Shown: positions 1 to 11,737, counted from the first letter of the stretch. The stretch: DNA of 64,000 nucleotides from Macrolepiota albuminosa (GCA_027475525.1 JAMWFC010000028.1:227161-291160), one strand, 5' to 3'. Notes: generated by a model from the letters alone, not told the origin. Numbers and translations are program-made.

Positions 1-3000
1 ATCAACCCAGCGTATCGCCAGCCAGCCTCGGACGAGGTGTCCGTAGCGTACTCACTTGTACGTGAGGGGAAAAGCCTCGTGGCCTATAAGGCAGCGGCAG
101 CGGGTGCTCCGCTGAGACCATATACCTGATGACAGTGTCAATCGGGTGCTCGCAATGTGTGAGCAGTATGCACCGCCGCCTCAGCCACCCTCAGAGATGG
201 TGGAAGTACTTCCCCCGGTGCGTATGAAGGGGAAGCAGAAGGCGACAAGCCTTAGTGAGGAAGATATTCCTTGGTTGTGTCAGCAATGGCAAGAAGAATT
301 TGCCGACATGGTCAACGGGACCAAGGAGGAGCTGCCGCCATGGCGGGAGGTGAACCATGAGATTAATCTCATAGACGAGAGCAAGCAGTATAAGTATCAC
401 TTGCCGCGCTGTCCGCGCGCCCTCCAGGAGCAACTACGTGATAAGACTAATCGCTATTTGAATGCTCAATGGTGGTCCCCATGCACCACCGCTCAAGCTG
501 CACCATTATTGTGCATTCCGAAGAAGGATGGAACCCTTTGAACAGCTCTTGATGCGCGTCAGCGCAATGACAATACCATAAAGGATGTGACTCCTTTACC
601 AGATCAAGAGGTGATCCGGAAAGACGTGGCTCGGGCAAAGTATCGCTCAAAGATTGACCTTACTGACGCCTATGAGCAGGTGCGCATTCGCACCAAGGAC
701 GTACCCAAGACCGTATTTGCGTCGATCATGGGTATATTCACGAGCAATATAATGCAGATTGGAGACTCAATGCTCCAGCAACTTTCCAGAGGCTAATGAC
801 CTCTATCTTCCAAGACGTAATAGGACGTTTCATGCACGTCTACTTAGATGACATATTCATCTACTCGGATACTATGGAGGAGCATGAGCAGCACCTCAGA
901 GTCGTATTTGAATGACTGCGCAAGTACAAGTTGTACTTGAAGTGGAAAAAATGTGAGCTCTACGCTCAGAGTATAGACTGCCTAGGGCATGTCATAGACG
1001 AGCGGGGTATCCACCCTGATCAGGACAAGCTCGATCGTATTCGGGAGTGGCGCACGCCCCGAAACTACAATGACATCCAACGATTCGTTGGCCTTGTCAA
1101 CTACATATCGAGCTTCTTGCCCGATGTCACAGCCTATACTGGGCCACTTATGGCCATGACGCAGAACAGATCACCGTTCAATTGGAGGCCGTTGCATCAG
1201 CGGTGCTTCGAGATGGTCAAACGGATCTGTACAAAGACTCCGGTGATTCGACCAATCGACCCTAGACGGGACGAGCCGATATGGCTCATTTGCGACGCGT
1301 CCAAGACAGGCGTCGGAGCCATGTACGGCCAGGGAAGCAGCTGGCAGACATGCCGCCCAGCAGGGTTCATGTCGAAGAAGTTCACGACGGCCCAGCAAAA
1401 CTATGCGGTGCACGAGCTGGAGACTCTTGCCATACTCAAGGCCCTCCTCAAGTGGGAGGATAAGCTGATGGGATACCCCATCCATATCATAACGGACCAC
1501 AAGGCCCTTGAGTTCTTTAAAACTCAGGTGAACTTGTCACCGCATCAGCGACGGTGGATAGACTACATGTCAAGATACCAGTTTGACATCACCTATGTTA
1601 AAGGTGAACTCAACAAAGTGGCAGACTGCTTGTCGTGCTACTTTGAGAGTGATGTAGTTGGGGAGGCTCACGAGCCTCATGAGTATGTGCAGGCAGACTG
1701 CCGCATAGACCCTGATGGAGAGGATTTACCTCTCCACCGATACCAGGAGCTCAGGGAGCATGTCCTGGAAGTACGCGCTATGCGTGACAATGAACGGAGG
1801 CGAAGCACTCGCCTCAGAGAGCAGCGTGAAGAACGGGACGTAGCCGCCCAGTTGCTCAAGGAGCATGAAGCCGTGGACCCAGCGTCCACTAGGGAGCATG
1901 AGCGCCATGATGTACCCGTTACGCTGGCGGAGATGCTCGAAGGCAAATTGCCTTCATCCCAGCCTCCTAGCCTGGTCAATGACGACTTCCGGCAGAAGGT
2001 GGTGCAGGACTATGGCGATGATTCTCTTTTCGCTGAGATAATTGCCAATCCTGACGACCATCCTCGGTTCAGGCATGAGCCTGGTGGACTCATCATGACG
2101 GAGAACCGTCAAGGGGTGGCAGTGGTATGCCTCCCCCATACGCAAACCATTGTTACGTGGGTCTTGGACCAGGCCCATGCGGACGTTGGGCTACATCCGG
2201 AGATAGTATTGGTGGCCACGTATGGCCCAAGAAGTGACTAAGTTTTGCGCGTCATGTGCAGCGTGTCAGAGGGCAAAGTTGCCCCCTGGATCCCCTCCCG
2301 GGAAGCTACACCAGCTACCCGTGCCGGTGAAACCTTGGGATTCAATCAGAATGGACTTCGTAGGTCCCTTTCCTGAGTCCAGAGGGTTTGATTACCTCTG
2401 GGTGGTCATATGTCGCATGACGAGCATGGTGCACCTCATACCGGTGCAAACTATGCTGACGGCTAAGGAGCTGTCGTGGATCTACCTGAGGGAGATCGTT
2501 AGGCTGCATGGGCTGCCTAGCACCATTGTGAGCGACCGTGACTCAAAGTTCACATCTCAATGGTGGAGAGAACTCCACAAACTGCTAGGAGTGCGACTCC
2601 TCATGTCGACGTCCTTCCATCCTCAAACGGATGGGCAGACAGAGCAGGCTAACCGCAGTATAGGTCAGATTTTGAGGGCAGTTGTTCGCCCGGACCAACG
2701 GGACTGGGTGGACTGGTGTCCACTCACTGAGTTCGCAATTAACGCGAGTATCTCGGATACCACAGGGTATGCGCCCTTTGAACTCAACGGAGGGTACTTG
2801 CCCTCCATGCTGCACGAAGTTTGTGCTGATACAGTGGCTCACCATGGAGTTGTCGAGTTCGCCAGGCAGGCCCTGGAGAACATCGTGGCGGCGCATGACG
2901 CCATCATAGAGGCACGAGTCTTCCAGGCAAAAAACGCCAATCACCGTAGGCGAGCAGACCCGCCAATAGCTGTAGGAGCGTTGGTATACCTATCAACGTG

Positions 3001-3442
3001 TAATCTGAGGCTCCCAAAGGGACGGGCGAGTAAACTCTGCCCGAAATGGGTAGGCCCATACCGCGTCCTAGACGCAGAGCCAAGTACCTCCAACTACGTG
3101 TTGGAGCTGCCTCTGGCATTACAGGAACGACGCATCGTTCCTAAGTTCCATGTGTCGCTGTTGCGACCTTATAGCGCGTCTGATGATGCGCTGTTCCCTA
3201 ACAGGGCGACCCCGGGCCCCTATGATTTTGGGGCTCGAGACGATGACGAATGGTTCGTCAAGTGCATAATTGGGCACCGGTGGACTGAGCGTAACACGCT
3301 CGAGTTTGAGGTACGATGGTCCCTGGGGGACACAACATGGGAGCCACACTCCCATTGCTCCAAGCTAGCGGCACTTGACCGTTATTTGGAGTTGAAGGGC
3401 GTTAAGCGCCCACATCAATTAAGTAAGCGTGCCGGCGCTTAA
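1..3442 (+). pseudogene. A1 pol remnant (RT, RNase H, integrase, chromodomain)
   Basis: Broken Gypsy polyprotein. RT finger and palm segments run to about 900, with the YLDD box at 841-852. RNase H follows (DASKTGVGA near 1300, TDHKALEFF near 1495). The integrase has the CxxC of its zinc finger near 2245 and the catalytic region GLPSTIVSDRD to TSFHPQTDGQTE near 2510-2645. A chromodomain (EFEVRWSLGDTTWEP) lies near 3300-3350. Lesions: TGA at 539-541, a one-base deletion in the GDC-NAPATFQ region near 764, TGA at 913-915, and a deletion of about 24 bases near 2170 that removes the first zinc-finger histidines and shifts the frame. The first three lesions are identical in A2. The terminal stop is at 3440-3442. 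Confidence 0.92.
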
Positions 3443-3544
3443 TTTGATCGGCAGTGCCGATCGCGGCTTGGCTGAGTTGGTCAGCAGCTGTGGCTGAAAC
3501 ACGTCTTAAAAGGCAAAATTTCTTTTTCGCTTTTTTCCCCAACC
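3443..3544 (+). other. A1 pol-ORF3 spacer
   Basis: A 102-base spacer between pol and ORF3, conserved in A2. It contains an 8-bp inverted repeat around one central base (GATCGGCA/TGCCGATC, 3446-3462). It ends with a pyrimidine-rich run directly before an ACCATGG start context. No AG splice acceptor is visible between that run and the ATG, so how ORF3 is translated is not evident here. Confidence 0.6.
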
Positions 3545-4749
3545 ATGGACAACATGCCCGTGGACTTGAGTGAACAGCAGCAGCAGCAGCTACAGCAGCA
3601 GCAGTTTGAGAGTACGCCGTCGGTCTTACCGTCGGCTGAAGGAGGGGGGCAGATGGCTCCCCCGCTGACCCAAAATGCGCCCCAGTAGGGACAATCACAA
3701 CCAGCTGTGGGCTTCCCACAGCAGCAGCAACCACCAGCGGCGGGCTACCTGCCGCAGCAGCCGGTGATCAGTGGCTATCCGCCACTTCAAACCATGCAGG
3801 GCAACTTCATGCCCCAGAACGCACCTGTGGGCGGCTATCAGCCCCAACAACCAGTACCGGGCGCTTATGCGCCACATCACACCGAGGGCCAATCCCAGCA
3901 ACAGGCCTACGGGGGGCTAGTCAGCCCCCAAGCAGCGTCAGCATGGAGGCAGCTTGCCCCCGTACCGGCAACAGGGCAACTGGGGACACATCCTTTTCCC
4001 CAGTTTATGGCCCCAGTGCACTACCCTGGGATGGGTGGTGTGCCCGTAATGATGCCGTACCCCCCGGCAGTTCATCGGCTGATGCGCCGACAGAGAGCTT
4101 GGCCAAGCTCTCCTTGCTACAGCGGCTGGAAATGCCGCACCAATCCGAGCCCAGCTCGGAAGAAGAGTCGCGTCCTCGACGCGACAAAGGAAAAGCACGG
4201 GCTGTCGAGCCCACTCACAGCCAGGACTTAGTCCTGGCTACCCTTCTCCAACGTCTGGGAAATAACAGGTACGATGTACCTGCAGAGTCATCATTCCTCC
4301 GCGATGCGGAGGCAGTTGTCCTCATCTGCCGGATGATGGACGACATGGATCATATGCGCGCTCAGCGCAAAACTGATCTCCTTGCCCTTTCAGCCGCTCG
4401 TAAGTGGCAGACTACACCCCCGAGTCGGGACACCGACTCCAGCAAAAGGGCACGTCGGCAAGGAGTGGAGGACGCGCCCTCCCGCTCGATTAAGTCAAGT
4501 GTTGCTGCCCCCGGCCGGGAGGCCGGCCTAGGACGGGACATCCTTCCCTATGAAGATGTCCCTGCTCTAGCCGCCCCCCGGCTTATCCAGCGCCTCGCAA
4601 GCGGCGTGTCTGAGGTCGCATCTTTGTGACCAGTATCCGTGGTTTCCACCATGTACTCTGGAGAGCAGAGTTCCAGGGGCGTGAGCACACGCCCCACCAA
4701 GGCTAAGGCCTCCATACCCCAAAAGGATCGTCGGGGTAAGCAACCAGAG

Positions 4750-4903
4750 GGGCGCGCCTACGTCAACGTGCACTTCCCTGAGGATGCCCCGAAAGGGGCC
4801 CCAGGGGCTAACATCCCCTTTTTACCGGGCGCGCCTACGTCAACGTGCACTTCCCTGAGGATGCCCCGAAAGGGGCCCCAGGGGCTAACATCCCCTTTTT
4901 ACC
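4750..4903. repeat. Exact 77-bp tandem duplication 1
   Basis: 4750-4826 equals 4827-4903. Single copy in A2 ORF3. Confidence 0.95.
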
Positions 4904-6038
4904 TGCTATACTGGTAGAGGGCCTACCAGCCCGACTCCCACGGTGTGTGTGGGCAATGGACCCACAGTCTGAGAAGTCAGAGCCGGAGAGGCTGCCATCC
5001 CCGCCCTCCGATGACGATTGGTATGAGGAGCCTGAAGAGGCTCGTATGGAATCCCCTGTGCCGCACGAGACGGCGGCACAATGTATGGCACGCAAACGGT
5101 GCAACAGCAATTGACGGGCCAAGATGGAACGTCGGGCGCAGGATAGCGCCAAGTGAGGAGCTGCCCTCCTTGAGGACCAAACCGGGCGCATCCCTGATGC
5201 ACTCGGTGTTGTGATCTATCGAGATCACACTATTGAGCGCCAAAACTCATTCTTTGGTGCGGGGTTAGCTCCCCAATTCTATTGGTCGCCAATGACCAAT
5301 ACCATCTTCGTCGGGCAAGAAGCCCGCGCAGCCAGGTCCTTTGAGGACGATAAACAGGGCAACGCCGTGGTGACGCCCCACAACAGTAAGGTGTACCAAG
5401 TGGCACCTTGCGGGTTTCCCCGCAGTCCTCAAGAAGTCTGAAGACTTCATGCACTGGTTAACAACCAGTTTACGCCACTTTGTCAGCGTCAGTTGGGCTA
5501 CCTTTTGCTCAACGAATTCAAGCGGGTGGCACTCAACTGCCACCCTACGGCCCGAGACAGAGCTATGTCTCATCTACTCGACGAGGTCGAGTATAGGACC
5601 ATCGCGGTACCCTTCACGAGTCCAGAGGAGCGGGAGAACATCCCGCAAATGATTGTGCCGTCGCGGCTCTATCGCCGCAAAGAGGGAGGGAAAATTGCCT
5701 TCGTCGGCGTCGGCCTTACCCCTCCTGATCCAAAGCAACCATTTGCTTTGGACTACCTGGGCTCATACGCCCTCCTCTACGGACGTCCGGGAACGTATGG
5801 ACCGGTCTGGCCATGGACCGAGCCATGCGCATTCATTGGCGCAGCCTCTTTGGGTTTGCGCTTGTACGCGCCCTCAGCGCCAGCCACCCTTCCAAGGCCA
5901 CGGTACACAAGTACCTGGCCTACGTCTTCGCCAGGCCAGGCCTCTACAAAGAGGCCGTGGCTGAGTACGAGGCGGCCACGGGGCAAGTCTTTGAGCCCCT
6001 CCCCGCCGACAACTCTACCTTCGAGGTTTGGGCTGTGG

Positions 6039-6192
6039 ACATCCCGGAAGCGTCAGCTTCCGTGTTCACCACTTCGGACGTGTTACGCGTCCTTCTTCAC
6101 AATCAAATTCTGGTCACATCCCGGAAGCGTCAGCTTCCGTGTTCACCACTTCGGACGTGTTACGCGTCCTTCTTCACAATCAAATTCTGGTC
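6039..6192. repeat. Exact 77-bp tandem duplication 2
   Basis: 6039-6115 equals 6116-6192. Single copy in A2 ORF3. Confidence 0.95.
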
Positions 6193-6783
6193 AGCTGGGC
6201 TGACCACGCGTATATTTATGGGGTCACCTACTTGGCCCATCTATTCTTCAGCGACAGCCGGCTCTACAACGAGGCGGCTGCTATCGACGACGAGAGGCTA
6301 CAACGCCTCGACCACTACGGTACACCCCAGTCCATCCCTCAGTGGGATGGGTGGCGCGAGGCCACCATTGGCGATCGCCAACGCCTGATGCTCCAGCAGC
6401 AGGACAGTTGTCGTGCATACGACGACGCGCTCACCAAGGGGATGTACCTCTTCATCGGGCAAGACATTCATGCCCACGAAATCTGGACGTGCCAGTACCC
6501 GTCTGACACCGGGGATCTGCCTGATCCCCAACCACCTGTCCCGGGGTCGACCATCAACCCCAATCTCACACTGTCCCCCCTCCGGGACTATGACGATTCC
6601 CTGCCAGTAGCAGGGCCTTCAGGCACTTCCTACGCGCCCGCACCTAAGGATGAACTCCTCGACTACGACATGGACGACGCGACTGCCAATCCATTCCGGG
6701 AGCCTGGGGACTCTTCCATTGCCCCCGTCCCTGACTTACCAACAGCATGACCGTCGTATTATCTCAAGACCGTAGCTCGGTCT

Positions 6784-6795
6784 GATTGGGAGGTG
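6784..6795 (+). other. A1 polypurine tract
   Basis: A purine run directly before the 3' LTR, in the position used to prime plus-strand DNA synthesis. It reads TTGGGAGGTG here against TTGGGGGGTG in A2, so one G is changed to A. Confidence 0.7.
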
Positions 6796-7031
6796 TGTAG
6801 CATAGTCCACTATGTGGCGTTGGCCACATAGCTTTACTTACTTTACAGTAGATACTATTATATTATATTTATTATAATATAATATTAATTTACATTACTA
6901 TATAAATTAGTTTACCAGCTGCTTACAAAGCAGCTTACTTTTGTGTATACTACATTGCCAATAGACCGATCTGGTCTGATTCAGTGTCGTGTGTGCACAC
7001 TAAGCTCTCTAACCTTCGTAACTTCGTTACA
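6796..7031 (+). repeat. A1 3' LTR
   Basis: LTR of 236 bp beginning TGTAGC and ending GTTACA (TG...CA). It aligns with the A2 LTRs but differs at many sites. Internal features include a 9-bp hairpin (CTATGTGGC), an AT-only block of TATA/ATAAT repeats, an AGCTGCTT hairpin and a TATATAAAT promoter-like motif. Confidence 0.93.
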
Positions 7032-7331
7032 CCAACACCACACGCGCGTTATGCGCATTTTACTAGCTGTTGAGGGTGTTTCACGCCCTGCAACTCCAGG
7101 TATCTGTCCATCGCTGCAAGGTCTTTGCAGTTCACTAGCGGTTCCCAGATAGTATCACCTAAGCTCCACCTTACCTCGAATTCGAGGTTTCCTTTTGTCC
7201 ACCGATGACTTATGAGGTCATCTACAAACCACTCCTGGTCATTGCCAGTTCCAAAGTCATACGGCTTTGGAGTCGCGTGATTAGGGAAGAGCGCATCACT
7301 ACTGGCCATATATGGTCACAATAGCAACACA
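7032..7331 (-). pseudogene. B0 fragment: Gypsy family B pol C-terminus
   Basis: Minus-strand fragment coding the chromodomain end of a family B pol (DFGTGNDQEWFVDDL, EFEVRWSLGDTIWEP, ending VKCA at 7049). It parallels the pol ends at 7823 and 48835. Its upstream side is fused to a piece of B1 ORF3 at about 7331, and its downstream side is cut by the A1 LTR at 7031. It is therefore a leftover of a different B copy trapped between two elements. Confidence 0.85.
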
Positions 7332-7592
7332 TGAAACTTGGGAACTATCCTGCACGCTGTCCTCCGGGCGCCCATAGTGCCCTTTGTCATTGACCTCCAT
7401 CTCTTGCGAGTGGAGGGGCGTCTGATATGGAAGTGGCTCATCATGGCCTGGATAGGCCACCGCTGACTGAAACTGGCTTGCCGCCGGATATGGCAGCTGC
7501 CTCTGAGTTGACATTTGTATATTTGGGGGTCTCCCCCCTCCACTAGAGCCTTGCCGGCTCTGATCACTCTTTTGCGGCCCCCAATAGGCCAT
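7332..7592 (-). pseudogene. B1 ORF3, N-terminal fragment
   Basis: The first roughly 87 codons of the family B extra gene, beginning at ATG 7592 (MAYWGPQKSDQS). It matches the start of the B2 copy at 48601 (MAYWRPQKSDQS). Reading ends where the sequence switches to pol-derived DNA at about 7331. Q/P-rich composition is visible. Function unknown. Confidence 0.8.
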
Positions 7593-7822
7593 TTTCACTA
7601 GACACGTAGACTACGTGTATTGGGACTTGAGAAAAGAAAGAAAATAAAACAATCTCCCAACTCCGCTAGTGGTGTAAACAACCACAAATACATGCCACCC
7701 GGCTTCCCACCGGCGATCATAGTCGCATAAACAGTCACAAAAAGCAGCCACAATTAGTAGCCACCTGGTTATTCACCGGCTATCAAAGTGGACTTCGTCC
7801 ACATTCCACCACCACACGCGCA
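7593..7822 (-). other. B1 pol-ORF3 spacer
   Basis: A spacer of 230 bases between the pol stop (7823) and the ORF3 start (7592), conserved in B2. On the coding strand it contains a long pyrimidine-rich run (around 7625-7655) ending in CTCAAG. That could be a splice acceptor for a spliced ORF3 message, but nothing else here proves splicing. Confidence 0.5.
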
Positions 7823-10800
7823 TTATGCACGTTTTGCTAGCTGTTGAGGGTGTTTCACGCCCTGCAACTCTAGGTACCTGTCCATTGCTACAAGGTCTTT
7901 GCAGTTCACTAGCGGTTCCCAGGTAGTATCACCTAGGCTCCACCTCACCTCGAATTCGAGGCTTCCCTTCGTCCACTGATGACCTATGAGGTCATCTACG
8001 AACCACTCCTGGTCATTGCCAGTTCCAAAGTCATATGGCTCCGGAGTTGCGCGATTAGGAAATAGCGCATCACTACTGGCCATATACGGTTGCAATAGCG
8101 ACACGTGAAACTTGGGCACTATCCTGCGTGCTTGCAGCGCCTGGGGTAGTTCCGGCATGTAGTTAGACGTGCTCGGCTCTGCCTCAAGGACCTTATATGG
8201 TCCAATACACTTCAGACACAACTTGCTCGTTCTGCCTTTCAGCAGGTTCAAGTTCTTTGTAGAAAGGTACACTAGGTTCCCTTTCTCGATGTCCAGTTCA
8301 TCACGTCTGCAATTATTCGCATGTTTGGTCTGGCATACACGCAATTCTATAATCGCATCATGGGCATCTGCCAAGTTCCCTAGCGCATTGCATGCAAACT
8401 GCTTTACTCCCACATAAATAGCTTTGTCCATACGGAGTTCACGAATCATGGATGGCATGTAGCCATTGTTGAGTTCAAAGGGTGAGTACCCTGTGGTTTC
8501 CGATATACTCACATTTATCGCGAATTCCACGAGTGGACATCTATCCACCCAGTCCTTCTGATCAGGACGTACAAATGCTTGCAATATTTGTGCGATATTT
8601 CTATTCGCACGTTCAGTTTGACCATCCATTTGCAGATGAAACGATGTCGACATGAGCAACTTTGCTCCTAGCAGTTTGTGCAGCTCCTTCCACCATTTGG
8701 AAGTGAATTTAGCATCTTGATTGCTTACGATCGAGCTTGGCAATCCATGGAGGCGCACTATCTCCTTGAGATAGATCCACGACAAGTCCGACGCTGTCAT
8801 GGTGGTCCTCACCGGAATGAGATGGACCATACTGGTCATTCTGCAGATTACTACCCAAAGGTAGTTAAAGCCTTTCGACTCAGGAAATGGACCTATAAAG
8901 TCCATCCTGATCAAATCCCAGGGTTTGACCAGTATAGGTAGCGAATAAAGCTTTCCCGGTGGCTTCAATGTTGATACTTTCGACTATTGACATAGCTCGC
9001 ATGTCAAGCAGAACTGGCTCATCTCTTTGGCCATTTGTGGCCACCAGTACCAGCATCACACATAGTCCAGCATTTTCTGAGCTCCGAAGTGGCCCACTAT
9101 TCTATGGCCCTGGTCCAGGATAGTCGTAATCAGCGACCTTTCCCGGGGAATGCAGATGACTTTGGACTCTGTGGGTCTGGTAAGGTAGACGAGCTGCTGC
9201 TCCACCTCGAAGCGTGGATGCGCTTGGATATTGTTCAGAATCTCTAAGAAGAGATTATCATCCTTGTATCCTTGCTGGATACGTGTGCGGAATTGTGCAT
9301 TGCCTAAGTCGGCAGGTGCAGGAATATGGTCCTGTGACTCCAGTGCTTGCTGGAGCGTCATATCAGTACCTCTCGTAGGCACCTCTTGCCTCGTCTCTAC
9401 ACCTGGCTGAGGGGCCTCATGTTCCACCAGCACCTGGGCTTTGATATCGTGAGTTTCTCGCTGTTTGTGCAGTCGCTTACTGCGACGTGTTTCCTGCGCT
9501 CGCATGGCACGTAACTCGACCCTATGTTCCTTGATTTTGTGGAACCAATGCAGGGGCAAATCTTTGCCCTCTGAGTCAATACGTTTGTCCGCCTGGACAT
9601 AGTCATGCGCGTCATGGACGTCCTCTTGAGTATCACTCTCAAAATATTGAGACAGGCAATCCACGACTTTGTTCAATTCACCTTTTACATAGGCGATGTC
9701 GAACTGATACCGTGACATGTAATCAATCCAGCAACGTTGTTGTGGAGATAGGTGCACCTGAGTCTTAGAGAACTCTAGTGCCTTGTGATCCGTAATGATG
9801 TGGATCTTATATCCCATCAGTTTATCCTCCCATTTTAGGAGGGCTTCCAGGATAGTGAGTGTTTTTAACTCGTGTACAGCATAATTCTGCTGAGCAGCAG
9901 TGAGTTTACGGGACATAAATCCCGCTGGTCGGCATGTCTGCCACGTTTTACCTTGGCCAAACATGGCCCCAACCCCAGTCTTTGACGCATCACATATGAG
10001 CCAGATGGGCTCGTCGATGCGTAGATCAATTGGCCGGATGACTGGCGTCTTTGCGCATATGCACTTAATCATCTCAAAACACTGCTGATGCAGCGGTCTC
10101 CAGTGAAAAGGGGACCCATTCTGGGTCATGGCCATAAGTGGCCCTGTGTATGCAGTGATGTCTGGCAAGAAGTTGCCAATATAGTTCACAAGTCTGACAA
10201 ATCGTTGGATATCATTATATGTGCGTGGAGTACGCCACTCTCGGATTCAATTGAGCTTATCTGTATCTGGGTGAATGCCCTTCTCGTCAATGACGTGACC
10301 GAGACAATCTATACTCGTTGCATACAACTCACACTTCTTCCATTTGAGATAGAGGCTGGCCTTCCATAGCCGTTCAAATATGACTCGTAGGTGCTGCTCA
10401 TGCTCCTCAATGGTGTCAGAAAATATGAATATATTGTCTAAATAGACATGCATAAACTTCCTGATTACATCTCGGAAGATTGAGGTCATTAACCTCTGAA
10501 ATGTCGCCGGTGCATTACAATCACCAATCTGCATGATGTTACTCACAAACGTCCCCATCAGGGACGAGAACAGCATCTTCGGTATATCCTCTTCGCGTAT
10601 GCAAACCTGCTCATACGCGTCTGTGAGGTCGATTTTCAACCTATACTTTGCTGTCGCGACATCTTCTCATATTACTTCCTGATCTGGAAGAGGTGTCACA
10701 TCCTTGACTGTATTATCATTGCACTGTCACGCATCCAATGCAGTCCTTAACGTCCCGTCCTTCTTGGGAATACACAATAATGGTGCAGCTTGCACCGCTG

Positions 10801-11734
10801 GTCATGGTTCCCACCACTTTGCGTTTATGTATCTATTTGTCTTTTCACGAAGTTGATCCTGTAGTGCTCGCAGACAGTGAGGCAGATGATACTTGTACTG
10901 CTTAGTATTGTCAATGAGGTTAATCTCATGGTTAACCTCCCGCCACAGAGGAAGCTCTTCCTTTGTTCCATTGACAATATCAGCAAACTCATGTTGCCAT
11001 TGCTAGCGCAGTCAAGGAATATCCTCCTCTGTAAGGCTCACAGCCTTACCTTTCCCTTTTGCTACGCGTGCTATACGCAGTTGAACCTTTGGTTCAAATC
11101 ACTCCCATAAGGCATGTACGTGCTCTTCTGTGAGATCTCCTGGGTTCAACCTTACAACAGGTTGTCTATCTCCCACTCTCATCATCTTTGACGACGACTG
11201 CACACTTCTCGCTTTCAACGAGAGTCCATCACATATGATATCCATTGTTTCGGAGATCTTGTCCTCTCATGCATGACGGTATACTTCCCCCATCTGGGTC
11301 GCCTGCACCCTTCCCATAGTCTGCGTCACCATTGATGCCACCAATTCGTTTCACTCCCATGGCATACGTGGGTCATACGCCCATTGCACTCCTGGCCAAG
11401 GCACTGGTCGATCCATTAGCAACCTAGTGCTACCCACAGTTCCCATCATACTATTCACCTCGTCCTTGACAAGATCCTCAACCTTCACTCGAGAGCTAGT
11501 CAGCTGGCATTCCAGCGACTCCACCACACATCTACCACGCTCATTCTTGCACTGTACAGCCTGTTTAGGCTTTCCATTGGTACACCCAATCACATCTGGG
11601 TGCTTCCCCTTCTTCAGAGTTCCTTGAAACTCTTCCTCAGACATCAGTATAGCTGGCGAGTCTGCCGGCAGGCTTTTTGGTGGGACCTGTTTGTCCTCCA
11701 CCTCCTGTACAGTCGCTCTCCTGCACCCATCTAG
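7823..11734 (-). pseudogene. B1 pol (RT, RNase H, integrase, chromodomain), broken
   Basis: Gypsy pol continuing in frame after the UGA at 11737-11735. RT lies around 11000-10200 with the active-site box reading YLDN instead of YLDD (Asn codon at 10435-10433), which would inactivate the polymerase. RNase H lies in 10189-9500 (DASKTGVGA, TDHKALEF). The integrase core and chromodomain are open from 8968 to 7823 (FIGPFPES, SNQDAKFTS, MDGQTERANR, EFEVRWSLGDTTWEP). Stops and shifts occur near 11350, 10730 (TGA at an Arg/Gln stretch), 10250 and 9056. The pol end is intact at QQLAKRA. Confidence 0.9.
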
Positions 11735-11737
11735 TCA
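11735..11737 (-). promoter_or_regulatory. B1 protease/pol UGA CUA G candidate readthrough stop
   Basis: Stop codon between protease and pol, with pol continuing in the same frame: TGA CTA GAT. The identical TGA CTA GAT occurs in B2 (52900-52892), and A2 has TGA CTT at the matching place. UGA CUA (G) is an established high-readthrough stop context in animals and fungi. Confidence 0.7.

Larger units (their letters stand above)
3545..6750 (+). pseudogene. A1 ORF3, env-position accessory gene (broken)
   Basis: Broken copy of the large extra gene downstream of pol. It starts at ATG 3545 in a good start context, with a Q-rich then P/Q/G-rich N-terminus. Compared with the intact A2 copy it carries TAG at 3686-3688 (a Trp codon in A2), a deletion of about 160 bases near 4068, and TGA codons at 4627, 5112, 5154 and 5440, mostly at Arg positions. 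A frameshift lies near 5787. Two exact 77-bp duplications (4750-4903, 6039-6192) look like assembly joins. The conserved C-terminal blocks (MRIHWRSLFGFAL, HYGTPQSIPQWDGW) are still visible. No known domain was recognised. Confidence 0.85.
1..7031 (+). mobile_element. Ty3/Gypsy family A, copy A1 (3' part of element)
   Basis: This is the downstream part of a chromodomain-containing Ty3/Gypsy LTR element, read on the plus strand: pol, spacer, ORF3, polypurine tract, 3' LTR. ORF1, gag, protease and the 5' LTR lie outside the window. Its order and sequence match the minus-strand copy A2 at 18113-32502, which allowed the lesions to be mapped. The element abuts a family B fragment at 7032, so it probably inserted into the pol-ORF3 spacer of a B copy. 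The first five flanking bases (ccaac, 7032-7036) are the candidate target-site duplication, but the partner is beyond the window. Confidence 0.9.

Noticed and set aside
539..915. TGA read as Trp by an altered genetic code
   Set aside because: The TGA codons fall mostly at Arg positions when copies are compared, and TGG is used normally for Trp.
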